A DNA stretch of 64,000 bases, taken from contig NZ_ABIZ01000001.1 of the NCBI RefSeq assembly GCF_000172155.1, positions 6,915,105 through 6,979,104 of the forward strand, written 5' to 3'. Positions 16,558 through 26,637 of the stretch are shown here, one piece after another (the first letter of the stretch is position 1; every line of letters starts with the position of its first letter). The DNA comes from Verrucomicrobium spinosum DSM 4136 = JCM 18804. Its GTDB lineage: Bacteria; Verrucomicrobiota; Verrucomicrobiia; Verrucomicrobiales; Verrucomicrobiaceae. The position numbers were made by a program, and so were the translations under genes. The notes beneath the pieces were generated by a model. That model was not told the origin of the DNA. It saw only the letters and a program-made list of their open reading frames with translations, and did not search any database.

Positions 16558-19500
16558 ATGAGAACCCTGCGCATCTTCATCTCCAGCCCGGGCGATGTGG
16601 CCGAGGAGCGAAAGCTCGCGCTTCAAGTCGTCTCCGCCATTCAGCAGCGCCGTCGGAGCCAGGTGCGCCTCGACCCTCTGGTGTGGGAACACTGGCCCCT
16701 CCCAGCCTCCAGCTCCGCCCAGGCTGGAGTCGATGCCAGACTGGCCGGGACAGAGGAAATAGACATTGCCATCTTCATCCTCTGGCACAGGATGGGGACC
16801 CCTCTGGAGCCCGGCATCGTCAAGCAGGACGGCTCACCCTACCTCAGCGGTACCGAGCGCGAGCTCGACCTCATGCTGGAGGCCTTCCAGCGATCCGGCA
16901 ACCAGCGCCCCCTCACTCTCGTCTATGCCCGCAAAGATGAAGAAGGGTTCAGGAAAAAACTCACCGGCACCGAACTGGACCGGGACGCCATCCGCGAGCT
17001 GCTGGACCAGCAACAAGCGTTGGAGCAGTTCATCAAAACGCAGTTTTTCAACGGCCAGAAGCAGAATCTGCACGCACGCCACACCTACCGGGATCCAGAA
17101 GGCTTTGCCCAGCGCCTTATATTTCATCTGGATGATGCCATCAGTTCCTTGCTCGCCCACAATCCCACCGCCCCCCTCTGGCAGGGGAGCCCCTACCGCA
17201 GCCTGGAGTATTTTGACCTCGATCACGCCCTCATCTTCTGCGGTCGGGATGAGGAAACAGGTGATGTACTGGACCAGTTGAGTGAACAACGTCAGGCAGG
17301 CCGCCCCTTTGTGGTCATTCTGGGAGCCAGCGGTGCGGGCAAGTCCTCCCTGGCCCGCGCTGGCGTGGCCGCTTTCCTGATCCAACAGCCCTATCTTGCC
17401 GGCATCAAGAAATGGCTCCCCGTCATCATCATTCCGGGGCGGCAGCCCCACTCCCTGCACACCACCCTCGCCTTGGGCCTGGAATCGGCGCTGCCCGCGT
17501 TGAGCCAGCTGCCAGGCGGCATCGAGGCACTCTCCTCGAACCTGGACCAGCAGAACTTCGAAGCGGCCAGCATCCTCCTCACGCTGGCCTTTCAGTCAGC
17601 CGAAAGAGAGGCCGGTGGCCCCGTCCGCATCATCCTGGTGGTCGACCAGCTCGAAGAGCTCTGGCTCAACTCCGGCTCCACCCAGGTGGAACCTGAGACC
17701 TTCTTCCGCATCCTGGACTGGCTCTGCACCCACCATCCTGTGGACATCATCGCCACCCTGCGGAGTGATTGCTACCACCTGGCCCAGTCCTGCGAGACCT
17801 TTATGAAACTAAAGGTCGGCGCGGGCCAGTTTGACCTCACCGCGCCAGGCGACCCAGCCCTGCGGCAGATGATTACTGAACCAGCCCGGCTCGCAGGGCT
17901 CACGTTCGGGAGGGATCCCGAGAGCCAGCAGGCTCTCGATGAGCAGCTGCTGGCCGCGTCCCGTCGCCAGCCCGACGCCCTCCCGCTGCTGCAGTACACC
18001 CTGAGCGAGCTCTCTCAGCGGGTGAATGATGCTCGGGAGCTCACCTTCGCCGCCTACCAGGAGCTCGGCGAGATTGAAGGGGCCGTCGGTCGCAGAGCCC
18101 AGACCGCCTTTGACGCCATCGGCCCGGAGGCGCAAGCCACGTTCGATGAAATCACCTTTGCCCTCGTGACCGTGTCTCCCTCCGGCGAATCCCAGGCCCA
18201 CCGCCTGCTCGCCCCACACGAGGAAATCACCAATACACCGGCCAAAAAGGAACTCGTCAACGCTCTGATCCAGCATCGGCTGCTCATCTCCAGCGCAGAG
18301 GGGGTCACCCTCGCCCACGAGGCCCTGCTGCGGCGCTGGGAAAAGCTGGCAGACGCCATCGCCCGCCACACAGAAACGCTGCGGCTCCGGGCCAGCATTG
18401 AACAAAACTTCCTCCAGTGGCAAAGGGCCGCCGAGGACGCCAGCCTCCTCCTGCAGAAAGGACTCCCCCTGGAGGAAGGCCGCCGACTCCTGAAGGCCCC
18501 CCAAGGCCTCATCAGCGAGCCTGTCTTGAAGTACATTCGAGCCTCTTTGAAGGAGGCTCGAAAGAATCAGATCGTGAAATGGGGCGTAGGGACCCTGGCA
18601 TCCATTGTCATTGTGGGCCTGGTCATTGCCTATCTCCTCCTTCGGACATCCCGGGAGCTCGCGGACGAGAACCTCCAGCTCTCCAACGCGAACCTCCAGG
18701 AGGCTGTACTCAATCACTGGGGCAGCGCCCGCGAGGCCTTTGAGCTCAACGATGATCCGCCCGCAGGCTTTGCCCACCTGGCCAGCGCCGTTCGGTTCAA
18801 TGAAAAACTCCCCGGTGACCTCCAGACTGCCAATCTCCACCAGGATGCCGTCTTGCGGCTCCTCCTCGCCCCCACGGTCAATGCCCTCCCCGCCACCACA
18901 CCAGCGCTGCCGGGAAAATGGATCAGTCACGCAGAGTTCAGCAGAGATGGTAGTCAGATTCTCACCTGTGCCGGATCATCTGTGAACCTCTGGGATGGCC
19001 ATACGCTCAAGGCCCTGGTAGCTCCTCTCACGCTCCCTGCGGAGGCCACCTTCGCCGCCATCAGCCCTGCCAAGACCACGCTCATCGCCATCGTGGCAGA
19101 TCAGACCGTGTACCTGTGGGACCCCTCTGGAATCACCCCCGCGACGCCCCAGCAACTGCCCCATCCCGAAAAAGTCCGCCATCTCGCCTTCAGCCCGGAT
19201 GGTTCGAGACTCATCACCAGCAGCGTCGACGGTCTGGCGCGGATCTGGACTCTGGGAGGCGCGAACCAGGTGAACCTCACCGTCCCTCACCAGGCTGAGT
19301 TTCTGCCGCAGTTCAGCCCAGACGGCACCAAGATTCTGGCAGGCAGCTCTCCCAAATCGGCCAGCCTTTTTGACGCCGCCACTGGCAAGCCCTGCAGCCA
19401 GCCCATGTCACACCAGGGCGCGGTCACCCACGCCTACTTCAACCCGGATGGCACCCGCGTCTTGACGGCCAGCGGGTGCAACCCCTCAGAAACCAGTTCT

Positions 19501-22293
19501 GATCCCGTCTGCGACAACACCATTCGCATCTGGGACAGCCTCTCCGGCAAAGCAGAAGGATCCCCCCTGCGGCATGACAACGTCACTCAAGTCATACTCA
19601 GTACCGATGGGGACTTCATCCTCTCCGTCAGCGCCGAGAAAGTCCAGGTGTGGGATGTGGAGCGGCAGACCCTCGTGACTCCCGCCATCAATCTGCAACC
19701 CGTCTTCTCCCATACATCGTCCACTCGATTCGCCAGCTTCCATCCAGATGGTTTTTCATTCGCCACCGCCTCCGGCAACCGCCATGCCATTCTGAAAGAC
19801 ATCTTCACCGGCAAGGCCATCGGGAGCCCACTTTACCATCAGGGCAGCGTTTACCTCACCTTGTTCAGCCCGGATGGCCAGAGACTGCTGACTGGCTCCG
19901 ATGGCGGTGGCCTGCTCCTTTGGCACCCGGACACCGGCGCCCCTTCCGGCGAATGCCTGGACCCCGGCCCGGCCGATCACGTCCAGTTCAGCCCCGATGG
20001 CCGCTACCTGCTGGCCATCGACAACACGGTCGATTCAGCGCGCCCGAACACCGTGGGCACCGCGCGATGGTGGGACCTTGCCACCCGCCAGCCCGCCGCA
20101 CCTCCCCTCGTCTGCAGGGCGCCCATCCTCGGTGCCGATTTCAGTCCAGACTCCCAAAGGCTCCTCATCGTCTCTGGAGGTGGCGTGCAGGTGTACCGGA
20201 CAGCTTCTGGCGCGCCCGCCAGCCCCAGCATCTTCAGCCCTCTCCCCATCTGGTGCGCCCGCTTCAGTCCTGATGGCCATCTCATTGCCACCGGGAGCGC
20301 CCCTGTCAGACCCCGCCCGGCCAGCTACGCGGAAATAAATGTCTCCTCGAACCCACTCCGCGGTGAAGCGCGGCTCTGGCGCTCCGCCACCGGCCGTCAG
20401 ACCGGCCGCACCCTGCACCATGAAGGCCCGGTCAACTCGCTCCTCTTTTCACCGGACGGCACCCGTCTGCTTACCGCCAGCCAGGACAAAACATCGCGGA
20501 TATGGAGCGTCCCCGACGGCCATCCCGTGGGCGACATCATGCTCCATGATCATCCCGTCAACGATCTCAGCCTGGATGCCGGAGGCAAGATCCTCCTCAC
20601 CGGCTCCGGTGTTTCACAATCCGAAAAAGTACAGCAGGCTGGAGCACTCAGGCTCTGGGACCCCCTCACCGGCAAACCAGCCTCTCCAGTGATGGAGACT
20701 CACTCACTGACGCGCAAGGTCCGCCTCGCACCCGGGGGCGAGACATGGCTCACCCTTGTCGGAGGAAGCGCCAACAACGCGGAGTCGCAATACTCCTTAT
20801 GGTTCCCGCAGAAGGCCCGGAGAGGCTTCGTACCCCTGCCTCTGAAGAAAAGAATCCGTTCAGCATTATGGACGACTCCAGAGAAGGGGACGTGGCGAGG
20901 AGACTACGTCACGTCATTCGGGTATGGCGGTTGGGACAGTTGGAGCTACAGTGGCAGCGGCAGTTACTACTCGTACAGCTATGACTATTACTATCGCCTC
21001 AGCGTTGCCCCTCATAGTGAACCTTGCCCCCTCTCCTATCACCCTAAAGAATCCTCCATCGCCACCTTGCAGGAGGGAGGGTTGAGTTTCTGGAGCACGA
21101 CCGATGGCAGGGCGATCGGTCCTCGCGTCCTCATCACCAGCGCCAGCAGGGACACACCCAGCGTCTGCTACAGTCCGGATGGCAGATGGCTGGCTACCGC
21201 TGGCGGCAAATGCGGCATGCGGCTCTGGGATGTGGGTACCACCGGAGTCCTCGCCTCCGCAGAAGACCTGCAAATGATCGGCGGCGTCAGCGTCTCCCAC
21301 GAAGGACTCCTACAGCCCGTGCCGCTGGAAGATCGCCTGCAATGGCGGGCTCAACTGCTCGACTCAGCCCCTCAGGCAGACTCGCCATGGCGCAGCATCG
21401 TGCGTTGGCACCTTACTCCCAGGAACTCCCGCCCGCTCTTCCCTCACTCACCGCTCTCACTGGCCGATCAGGTGAACTGTTTGTCCCAAAGAGCGTTCGA
21501 CACCGATTCTTCAGGGGAGGGTGACCAGGACATCCTCAAAGAAGTCTATTTCCTGAATCCCAGTCATCCCCTGGCAAACCGCCTGGCCGCAGGACTCCTG
21601 GCCAACTATGCCAGCCAAATTGCCTCCCCCTCAGAGGACTCCTCGTCCACCTCCGGGGAGGAAAGAGACGCCCGCAGAAAGAGCGCCATCAAGTATGCAG
21701 ACAAGGCCCTCTCCCTAGATCCCGCCTCTCCCGGTGCCCTACGGGCCAAAGCCAACGGCTTGTGGTGGCTGAAGCAACCCCAAGAGGCCCTGGCCGTCCG
21801 CCAGCAGCTGTGCGCCACGCCTCATGCCACGGAGGTGGACTTTGGCGATGCCATGCGAGAAGCGGGTCGCGCTGGCAATCGTACCATCTTCCAGCTCTTG
21901 CTGGCGGATGGAGAGCGGCGTTTCCCCGGCTCATTCCCCCTCCTCCTGCAGAGAGCCCACGCCTGCCTGGAGTTGAAGGATCCCGCTGAAGCAGTCGAGG
22001 CCTTCGCCGCCGCCAGGACGCAAAACCCGAGGGCATTCCACGAAGACGACCTCTCGCACCCCGGCTATGCAGCCGCTCTCTGGGCAGTGGGCACCCCTGA
22101 ATCGAAGCGCCAGGCGATCTCCGACTTCAGCGCCTTGATCGGTCGCAGAAGCGACTACGGAACTGCCTGGGCCTCCCGGCAGGACATCGAATCCAACTCC
22201 GACATCGAGCACTTCCGGCCCATCCTGCTCGACCTCCTCACCGCCACCCTGGCCAAACATCCCGACCTGGCCCCCAAAGCCCCACCCAAGTAA
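16558..22293 (+). CDS. DUF4062-STAND NTPase-WD40 protein, copy 2
   Basis: A 1911-residue tandem paralogue of the preceding gene with the same order: DUF4062 (MRTLRIFISSPGDVAEER), STAND NTPase (Walker A GASGAGKSS at about 256-264, Walker B ILVVDQLEELW at about 358-368), membrane helix (about 680-697, IVIVGLVIAYLLL), WD40 array and helical tail, both ending LTATLAKHPDLAPKAPP. The two are clearly diverged along their length, so the duplication is not recent. A glycine/serine/tyrosine-rich insertion (SWSYSGSGSYYSYSYDYYY, about 1460-1480) in the last propeller region is longer than the matching spot in copy 1. Its start lies 93 bases after copy 1, so the two are likely co-transcribed. Confidence 0.9.
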   Translation: MRTLRIFISSPGDVAEERKLALQVVSAIQQRRRSQVRLDPLVWEHWPLPASSSAQAGVDARLAGTEEIDIAIFILWHRMGTPLEPGIVKQDGSPYLSGTERELDLMLEAFQRSGNQRPLTLVYARKDEEGFRKKLTGTELDRDAIRELLDQQQALEQFIKTQFFNGQKQNLHARHTYRDPEGFAQRLIFHLDDAISSLLAHNPTAPLWQGSPYRSLEYFDLDHALIFCGRDEETGDVLDQLSEQRQAGRPFVVILGASGAGKSSLARAGVAAFLIQQPYLAGIKKWLPVIIIPGRQPHSLHTTLALGLESALPALSQLPGGIEALSSNLDQQNFEAASILLTLAFQSAEREAGGPVRIILVVDQLEELWLNSGSTQVEPETFFRILDWLCTHHPVDIIATLRSDCYHLAQSCETFMKLKVGAGQFDLTAPGDPALRQMITEPARLAGLTFGRDPESQQALDEQLLAASRRQPDALPLLQYTLSELSQRVNDARELTFAAYQELGEIEGAVGRRAQTAFDAIGPEAQATFDEITFALVTVSPSGESQAHRLLAPHEEITNTPAKKELVNALIQHRLLISSAEGVTLAHEALLRRWEKLADAIARHTETLRLRASIEQNFLQWQRAAEDASLLLQKGLPLEEGRRLLKAPQGLISEPVLKYIRASLKEARKNQIVKWGVGTLASIVIVGLVIAYLLLRTSRELADENLQLSNANLQEAVLNHWGSAREAFELNDDPPAGFAHLASAVRFNEKLPGDLQTANLHQDAVLRLLLAPTVNALPATTPALPGKWISHAEFSRDGSQILTCAGSSVNLWDGHTLKALVAPLTLPAEATFAAISPAKTTLIAIVADQTVYLWDPSGITPATPQQLPHPEKVRHLAFSPDGSRLITSSVDGLARIWTLGGANQVNLTVPHQAEFLPQFSPDGTKILAGSSPKSASLFDAATGKPCSQPMSHQGAVTHAYFNPDGTRVLTASGCNPSETSSDPVCDNTIRIWDSLSGKAEGSPLRHDNVTQVILSTDGDFILSVSAEKVQVWDVERQTLVTPAINLQPVFSHTSSTRFASFHPDGFSFATASGNRHAILKDIFTGKAIGSPLYHQGSVYLTLFSPDGQRLLTGSDGGGLLLWHPDTGAPSGECLDPGPADHVQFSPDGRYLLAIDNTVDSARPNTVGTARWWDLATRQPAAPPLVCRAPILGADFSPDSQRLLIVSGGGVQVYRTASGAPASPSIFSPLPIWCARFSPDGHLIATGSAPVRPRPASYAEINVSSNPLRGEARLWRSATGRQTGRTLHHEGPVNSLLFSPDGTRLLTASQDKTSRIWSVPDGHPVGDIMLHDHPVNDLSLDAGGKILLTGSGVSQSEKVQQAGALRLWDPLTGKPASPVMETHSLTRKVRLAPGGETWLTLVGGSANNAESQYSLWFPQKARRGFVPLPLKKRIRSALWTTPEKGTWRGDYVTSFGYGGWDSWSYSGSGSYYSYSYDYYYRLSVAPHSEPCPLSYHPKESSIATLQEGGLSFWSTTDGRAIGPRVLITSASRDTPSVCYSPDGRWLATAGGKCGMRLWDVGTTGVLASAEDLQMIGGVSVSHEGLLQPVPLEDRLQWRAQLLDSAPQADSPWRSIVRWHLTPRNSRPLFPHSPLSLADQVNCLSQRAFDTDSSGEGDQDILKEVYFLNPSHPLANRLAAGLLANYASQIASPSEDSSSTSGEERDARRKSAIKYADKALSLDPASPGALRAKANGLWWLKQPQEALAVRQQLCATPHATEVDFGDAMREAGRAGNRTIFQLLLADGERRFPGSFPLLLQRAHACLELKDPAEAVEAFAAARTQNPRAFHEDDLSHPGYAAALWAVGTPESKRQAISDFSALIGRRSDYGTAWASRQDIESNSDIEHFRPILLDLLTATLAKHPDLAPKAPPK

Positions 22294-22302
22294 GCCGCCC
22301 CC

Positions 22303-22365
22303 ATCATCGTCTTCATAGTCAGCATAAGTTTCCTCGCCCCCAAGTACAAGAAGGCGGAAGGCTCG
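22303..22365 (+). pseudogene. Vestige of a TIR domain
   Basis: ATCATCGTCTTCATAGTCAG followed by TTTCCTCGCCCCCAAGTAC matches, base by base with few changes, the segment IIVFMVSTNFLASDY of the TIR domains at 6518 and 9831. Only about 50-60 bases remain, right after the stop of the second STAND gene. It is probably the trace of a third TIR copy that was lost. Confidence 0.6.
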
Positions 22366-22435
22366 GCCTCATTCAGGGAGATTCATCGCAACCCACTCGC
22401 CCCATCGCCTCCCCATTGAAGGCGGTTTGCATCAT

Positions 22436-22515
22436 CACTCCCTCACTCCCTCACTCCCTCACTCCCTCACTCCCTCACTCCCTCACTCCACCACTCCACC
22501 ACTCCACCACTCCAC
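22436..22515 (+). repeat. Octamer tandem repeat, ten copies
   Basis: Six copies of CACTCCCT (22436-22483) followed by four of CACTCCAC (22484-22515), with exact 8-bp periodicity. It lies 130 bases upstream of the NB-ARC-TPR start codon. Confidence 0.85.
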
Positions 22516-22645
22516 CCCGCCCCCTTGCGGAAAAATCGTTTCCCGCCCACGGCACCGCCATCTCCCAAACCTGGATGCGGATTCAGCACAATGTTGCTCA
22601 ATCCGCACTTTCCTTACGCATCATCCCGGGCATCCTGCCTCCTGC

Positions 22646-25252
22646 ATGGCCATCCAGATATTCATCTCCTGTGCCTCGGAGGAATTTCGCGAACTCCGCG
22701 AGAAACTTCGTCGCCACCTTGCAGCGGCCAGGTGCCACGTCCTCACCCAGGAAGACTTCCCTCAGGAACCCACGGGTCTGCTGGAAAAGCTCGACAGCTA
22801 CATCCGCGATTGCGATGTCATCATTCACATCATTGGGGCATGCTCAGGCAGTATTGCAGACCCCACCGCTGTTTTGCGCTATCTCCGCCTCAATGAGGCT
22901 TTCCTCACAGCCACCCCGGCCCTTCGCTCGCTCTTGGGTGACTTCTCCACCCTGAGCTACACCCACTGGGAGGGCTTCATGGCCCTGCACCACCAGCGTC
23001 GGATCCAGCTCTACTATTTGGAAGGCAGTCAGCCTCAGCATCTCCAGCGCATGAAGCTAGCCCTGCCCCAACGCCACGGCAGCCGCTTTGTCGATGACAC
23101 CGACCTCTTCGGCCAGTTGATTGGTGACCTCCGGGATCTCATCCCGCCGCTCCCAGCCACGCAGGTCAACAACCTGCCCGCCACCATTGGCGACTATTTT
23201 AGAGGGCGGGAGGGCACCCTCCAGGAGCTCCATCTACGCCTTGGCGGCACCTCCCGGCGCATGCCGCTCGCTATTCACGGCTTGGGCGGCATCGGCAAGA
23301 CCCGCCTCTCCATCGAGTACGGTCACCGCTACGCCAGCGCGTACTCCACCCGCATCCTCGTCACCGCAGACACCCCGCAAAATCTGGAGCGCCAGCTCGC
23401 CGCTCTCACGGCCCCTACGGCACTGGACCTGCCCGCCCATCACTCCTCGGAGGAAACCATCCGCACTGCCGCCGTCCTCCGGTGGCTGCGCGAGCACGAA
23501 GGTTGGCTCCTGATCCTGGACAACGTGGATACCGTCGCCTCCGCACGCGCCGTGGAAGCCCTCCTGCCCCACCTGGATCGCGGCCACGTGCTCATCACCT
23601 CCCGCTTGAGCGACTTTGCCAGCACCGTCGCCACCTACGATCTACAGCTCCTGCCCGCGGAGGATGCCGTGGAGTTCCTCACCCTGCGCACTGGCACCCG
23701 CAGGTTCAGGACCCCCACAGACGACGCCGATGCCGCCACCCTCGCCAGACAGCTTGATGGCCTCGCCCTCGCGCTGGAGCAGGCCGCCGCCTATATCGCA
23801 GAGAAGCGCCTCAGCTTTTCCCGGTACCTCCAGCACTACGAGTCCCGCCGCGCCGAGATGCTCCACTGGCATCATGCCCAGAAGATGCAGTACCCCGCGC
23901 CTGTGGCCATCACCTGGCTTGCCTCCTTTGAACAACTGGGGGACGCTGCCCGTCACCTGCTGGACACCCTCTCCTTCCTCGCCCCCGAGCCCATCCCCAG
24001 AGCCTTGGTGGAACAGGCCGGAGACGTACCGCTGGACGAGGCCCTTGTGGAGCTGTCAGACTTCTCCTTGGTTCGCTTTCTCGACACCCCGCCCGGCACC
24101 TTCTCCATGCACCGCCTGGTTCAGGAAATTGTGAGAGATCGCGCAGAGTGCACGTCCCCCGCCAGCCAGTTCGGCCTGCGGGCCACCTCTCTCATCGTCC
24201 AGTGGGCCCCCTCCCACAGCCACAACGCCCAGACCTGGTCCCGATGGCAGCTCATTGCCCCCCACTGCAGGCACTTGCTCGATCTGACAGAGCCTTGGGG
24301 AGACCCAGACCCCGCCCCCCGCCTTCTCGCACTCTACGCCAGCTACCTCCAGCACCGGGATGGCGACTACGCAGCCGCAGAGGGACTCTACCGGCGCGCC
24401 TTGTCAGTCCGCGAAGCCCGGCTCGGACCGGATCACCCCGACACCCTCTCCAGCGTGGCAGATCTGGCCGATCTCCTCACCAACCAGAACAACTTTGCCG
24501 AGGCAGAACCCCTTTCTCTGCGCGCCTGGTCAGCACGTCTGCAGCTCCTGGGCCCCGACCATCCCGACACGCTCACCAGCATCAACCACCACGCTCAGCT
24601 CCTCTATGGCAAAGGCGAGTTTACAGCCGCCCTGCCCCTCCTGCGCGATACGCTGGCCGCTCGTGAACGCATCCTCGGCGAGGACGCCCTGGAGACGCTG
24701 GACACGGTCAGCGACCTCGCGATGGTCCTTCGGGAGCTGGGAAACAACGACGAAGCCCTGCCCTTGCTGCGCCGCGCCCTTGCCGGGAACGAGGCATTTC
24801 TGGGGCCAGATCACCCGGCCACTCTCACCAGCCTCAGCAATCTGGCCCTCCTGCTGGAAGATGAGGGCAACTACGCTGCTGCCGAGCCGCTACGCCACCG
24901 GGATGTAGAAGCCTCAGAACGCATCCTGGGCCCAGAACACCCCGAGACACTCACCAGCCTCAACAACCTCGGTCACTTGCTTCATTGCAAAGGGGACTAT
25001 GCCAGCGCGCTCAAGTACTACCAGAAGACGCTCCGGCTTCGCGAGAAAATCCTGGGCCGCCAAAACCCCGACACCCTTATCAGTCTCAACAACCTGGCCG
25101 CCCTCTATCGCGACCAGGGAAACTACGGGGCCGCCGAACCCCTCTACCGCCGCGCCTCTGAAACCGCCGACCAAGTTTTGGGCGCTGATCACCCCAATGC
25201 CCGGCACTTCCGCAAAAACTGGGACTTCTGTAGATCGAAATTGGAGGGGTAG
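22646..25252 (+). CDS. DUF4062-like/NB-ARC/TPR protein
   Basis: An 868-residue STAND protein. The N-terminal domain (IQIFISCASEEFRELREKLR, then LLEKLDSYIRDCDVIIHIIG, residues 1-115) resembles DUF4062/TIR-like modules. An NB-ARC NTPase has Walker A GLGGIGKT (212-219), Walker B LLILDNVD (288-295) and the HVLITSR sensor (about 315-321). A winged-helix region carries MHRLVQE. The C-terminus is six or more 42-residue kinesin-light-chain-type TPRs (about 555-850; ALSVREARLGPDHPDTLSS style). The open frame extends 219 bases upstream through the octamer repeat, but the ATG at 22646 matches the first strand of the domain. By family knowledge this is an ATP-switched sensor with a TPR ligand-binding surface; the effector role of the N-terminus is inferred. 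Confidence 0.9.
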   Translation: MAIQIFISCASEEFRELREKLRRHLAAARCHVLTQEDFPQEPTGLLEKLDSYIRDCDVIIHIIGACSGSIADPTAVLRYLRLNEAFLTATPALRSLLGDFSTLSYTHWEGFMALHHQRRIQLYYLEGSQPQHLQRMKLALPQRHGSRFVDDTDLFGQLIGDLRDLIPPLPATQVNNLPATIGDYFRGREGTLQELHLRLGGTSRRMPLAIHGLGGIGKTRLSIEYGHRYASAYSTRILVTADTPQNLERQLAALTAPTALDLPAHHSSEETIRTAAVLRWLREHEGWLLILDNVDTVASARAVEALLPHLDRGHVLITSRLSDFASTVATYDLQLLPAEDAVEFLTLRTGTRRFRTPTDDADAATLARQLDGLALALEQAAAYIAEKRLSFSRYLQHYESRRAEMLHWHHAQKMQYPAPVAITWLASFEQLGDAARHLLDTLSFLAPEPIPRALVEQAGDVPLDEALVELSDFSLVRFLDTPPGTFSMHRLVQEIVRDRAECTSPASQFGLRATSLIVQWAPSHSHNAQTWSRWQLIAPHCRHLLDLTEPWGDPDPAPRLLALYASYLQHRDGDYAAAEGLYRRALSVREARLGPDHPDTLSSVADLADLLTNQNNFAEAEPLSLRAWSARLQLLGPDHPDTLTSINHHAQLLYGKGEFTAALPLLRDTLAARERILGEDALETLDTVSDLAMVLRELGNNDEALPLLRRALAGNEAFLGPDHPATLTSLSNLALLLEDEGNYAAAEPLRHRDVEASERILGPEHPETLTSLNNLGHLLHCKGDYASALKYYQKTLRLREKILGRQNPDTLISLNNLAALYRDQGNYGAAEPLYRRASETADQVLGADHPNARHFRKNWDFCRSKLEG

Positions 25253-25293
25253 GAGGGTTACCTCACCTCTCTCGCGTCACCCCGTCACCCTTC

Positions 25294-26106
25294 TCACCTC
25301 CCAGCTCCCAGCGCCCCGATTGGCGACGCTGACGCGCCCACCGCTGACGAAGAATTATCTCCTCCAGACGAGGGTGCAGCAGACAACGATACCGCCGCTC
25401 TCGCTTGATCCGGCCCGTCTAGGGGGGCCGTTGCGCCCGCCACCAGTTGTTGCAGCGCGTTACGTTCCCACGTTAACATCTGCACCTCATGCTCTAAGTT
25501 TCGTCGCCGATGCGATGGCATCCCGCCCGCTCTCGCCGCGGCCACGACACTTTCCTGGCGCACCAGATCCCGGTTCAAGGAAGCCACCACCCTATTGGCT
25601 TCAGCCACCATGGCCTCCCGTGCCTTGAGGTCGTTCTCCGCTGCGGCCAGTTGCGCCTTGAGCACCTTGTTAAACTTGACCGCCGAGACCTTCTTGGAGC
25701 GCATTTTCTGAATGCTGAACTCAAGATCCCTCTCCATCGCGGCATACTCACGACGCTTTTTTACGACACTGTCGGCATACGTCAACCCTGCCGCAGATCC
25801 TGACACGCCGCCAATCAACGCCCCTTGCGCAGCCCCGCGGCCATCTCCCCTCGCGGCCCCAATAATCGCCCCAGCCGCAGCGCCGACGACAGCTCCCAAG
25901 GCCGCACCTTGCACGTAGGTATTCTTCACCTCGATCGCCTCCAGATCCTTCCGCGCGCGCTTCACCTCCGCCACCCCAGGACGAGGAGACAGCGCACAAG
26001 AGGTCATGACCGCGAGCAACGCCACCGCGGTCACCGGCCGGAAGGGATGCCAGAACTCCCTTGCCCGAAGGCGGGCTGGAATGAGGGGGGACGTGCCGCA
26101 GGTCAT
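25294..26106 (-). CDS. Glycine-zipper lipoprotein with coiled coil
   Basis: A 270-residue envelope protein. A late hydrophobic stretch ends in AVALLAVMTSCALS, a plausible lipoprotein signal with Cys as first mature residue, although the -3 position is Met. A glycine-zipper segment follows (AALGAVVGAAAGAIIGAARG, then GALIGGVSGSAAG), as in membrane-inserting lipoproteins. After that comes a long charged helix (about 115-225). An alternative downstream start cannot be excluded because the N-terminus before the signal is long. It is the second gene of a two-gene unit, 3 bases after the lipoprotein at 26110, and it is convergent with the NB-ARC gene. Confidence 0.75.
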   Translation of the reverse strand: MTCGTSPLIPARLRAREFWHPFRPVTAVALLAVMTSCALSPRPGVAEVKRARKDLEAIEVKNTYVQGAALGAVVGAAAGAIIGAARGDGRGAAQGALIGGVSGSAAGLTYADSVVKKRREYAAMERDLEFSIQKMRSKKVSAVKFNKVLKAQLAAAENDLKAREAMVAEANRVVASLNRDLVRQESVVAAARAGGMPSHRRRNLEHEVQMLTWERNALQQLVAGATAPLDGPDQARAAVSLSAAPSSGGDNSSSAVGASASPIGALGAGR

Positions 26107-26109
26107 GGT

Positions 26110-26637
26110 CTAGAGATCGCGCCCGGCCTCCATTTTTTCACGAAGATTCTGCAAACTCGCCAGCTCCGCTCTCAACACACGCCGTTCCTCCATCAGCGCC
26201 GCCACGGATTTCTCGGGGTCGGCTTGCGCATCCAGAATCTTTGCATCCAGCGTCGCGATCGCGTTCTGCTTCTTTCGGATCTCTGTGCGCAAGGTCTCCA
26301 GTTGCGCCTCTTTCCTGGCGACTTCGCTCCCCTTTTCTGCCAGCAACTCTTGGGTGGCCTTTTGCGCTTTCACTTGGGCAGATTGCTCCGCCTCCAGGTC
26401 CTTCATCCTTTGCCTCTGCATCGCGAGGCGAACTTTGGCCTTTGATGGGGAGAAAAAGAGCGTGTCTTCATACGGGTTTCCAGTGGTGGCGCATCCCGTC
26501 ATCCCAACCGCAACGGCCATCCCCAGACAGAGGCCCGCCACCCGGGGGCACACCAGCTGTCCACCCCGCCATGCCATAAACGGCCCCGTGGCCGCAGAAG
26601 GCGACACATCAGGGCTTATTTTCGGAGGGGGGTTCAT
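26110..26637 (-). CDS. Coiled-coil lipoprotein
   Basis: A 175-residue protein with a lipobox in AVAVGMTGCATTG (about residues 41-53) after a long N-terminal extension. The rest is almost entirely a charged coiled coil (KAKVRLAMQRQRMKDLEAEQ through KMEAGRDL). An internal start, for example the Met before AWRGGQL or the one before AVAVG, would give a more normal signal length. It is the first gene of the lipoprotein pair, divergent from the SLOG-like gene. The role is unknown, perhaps envelope structural. These two genes are not obviously linked to the immune-like neighbours. Confidence 0.7.
   Translation of the reverse strand: MNPPPKISPDVSPSAATGPFMAWRGGQLVCPRVAGLCLGMAVAVGMTGCATTGNPYEDTLFFSPSKAKVRLAMQRQRMKDLEAEQSAQVKAQKATQELLAEKGSEVARKEAQLETLRTEIRKKQNAIATLDAKILDAQADPEKSVAALMEERRVLRAELASLQNLREKMEAGRDL

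Noticed and set aside
22427-22645. N-terminal extension of the NB-ARC protein through the octamer repeat
   Set aside because: It would encode only a simple repeat and low-complexity residues; the ATG at 22646 fits the start of the N-terminal domain.
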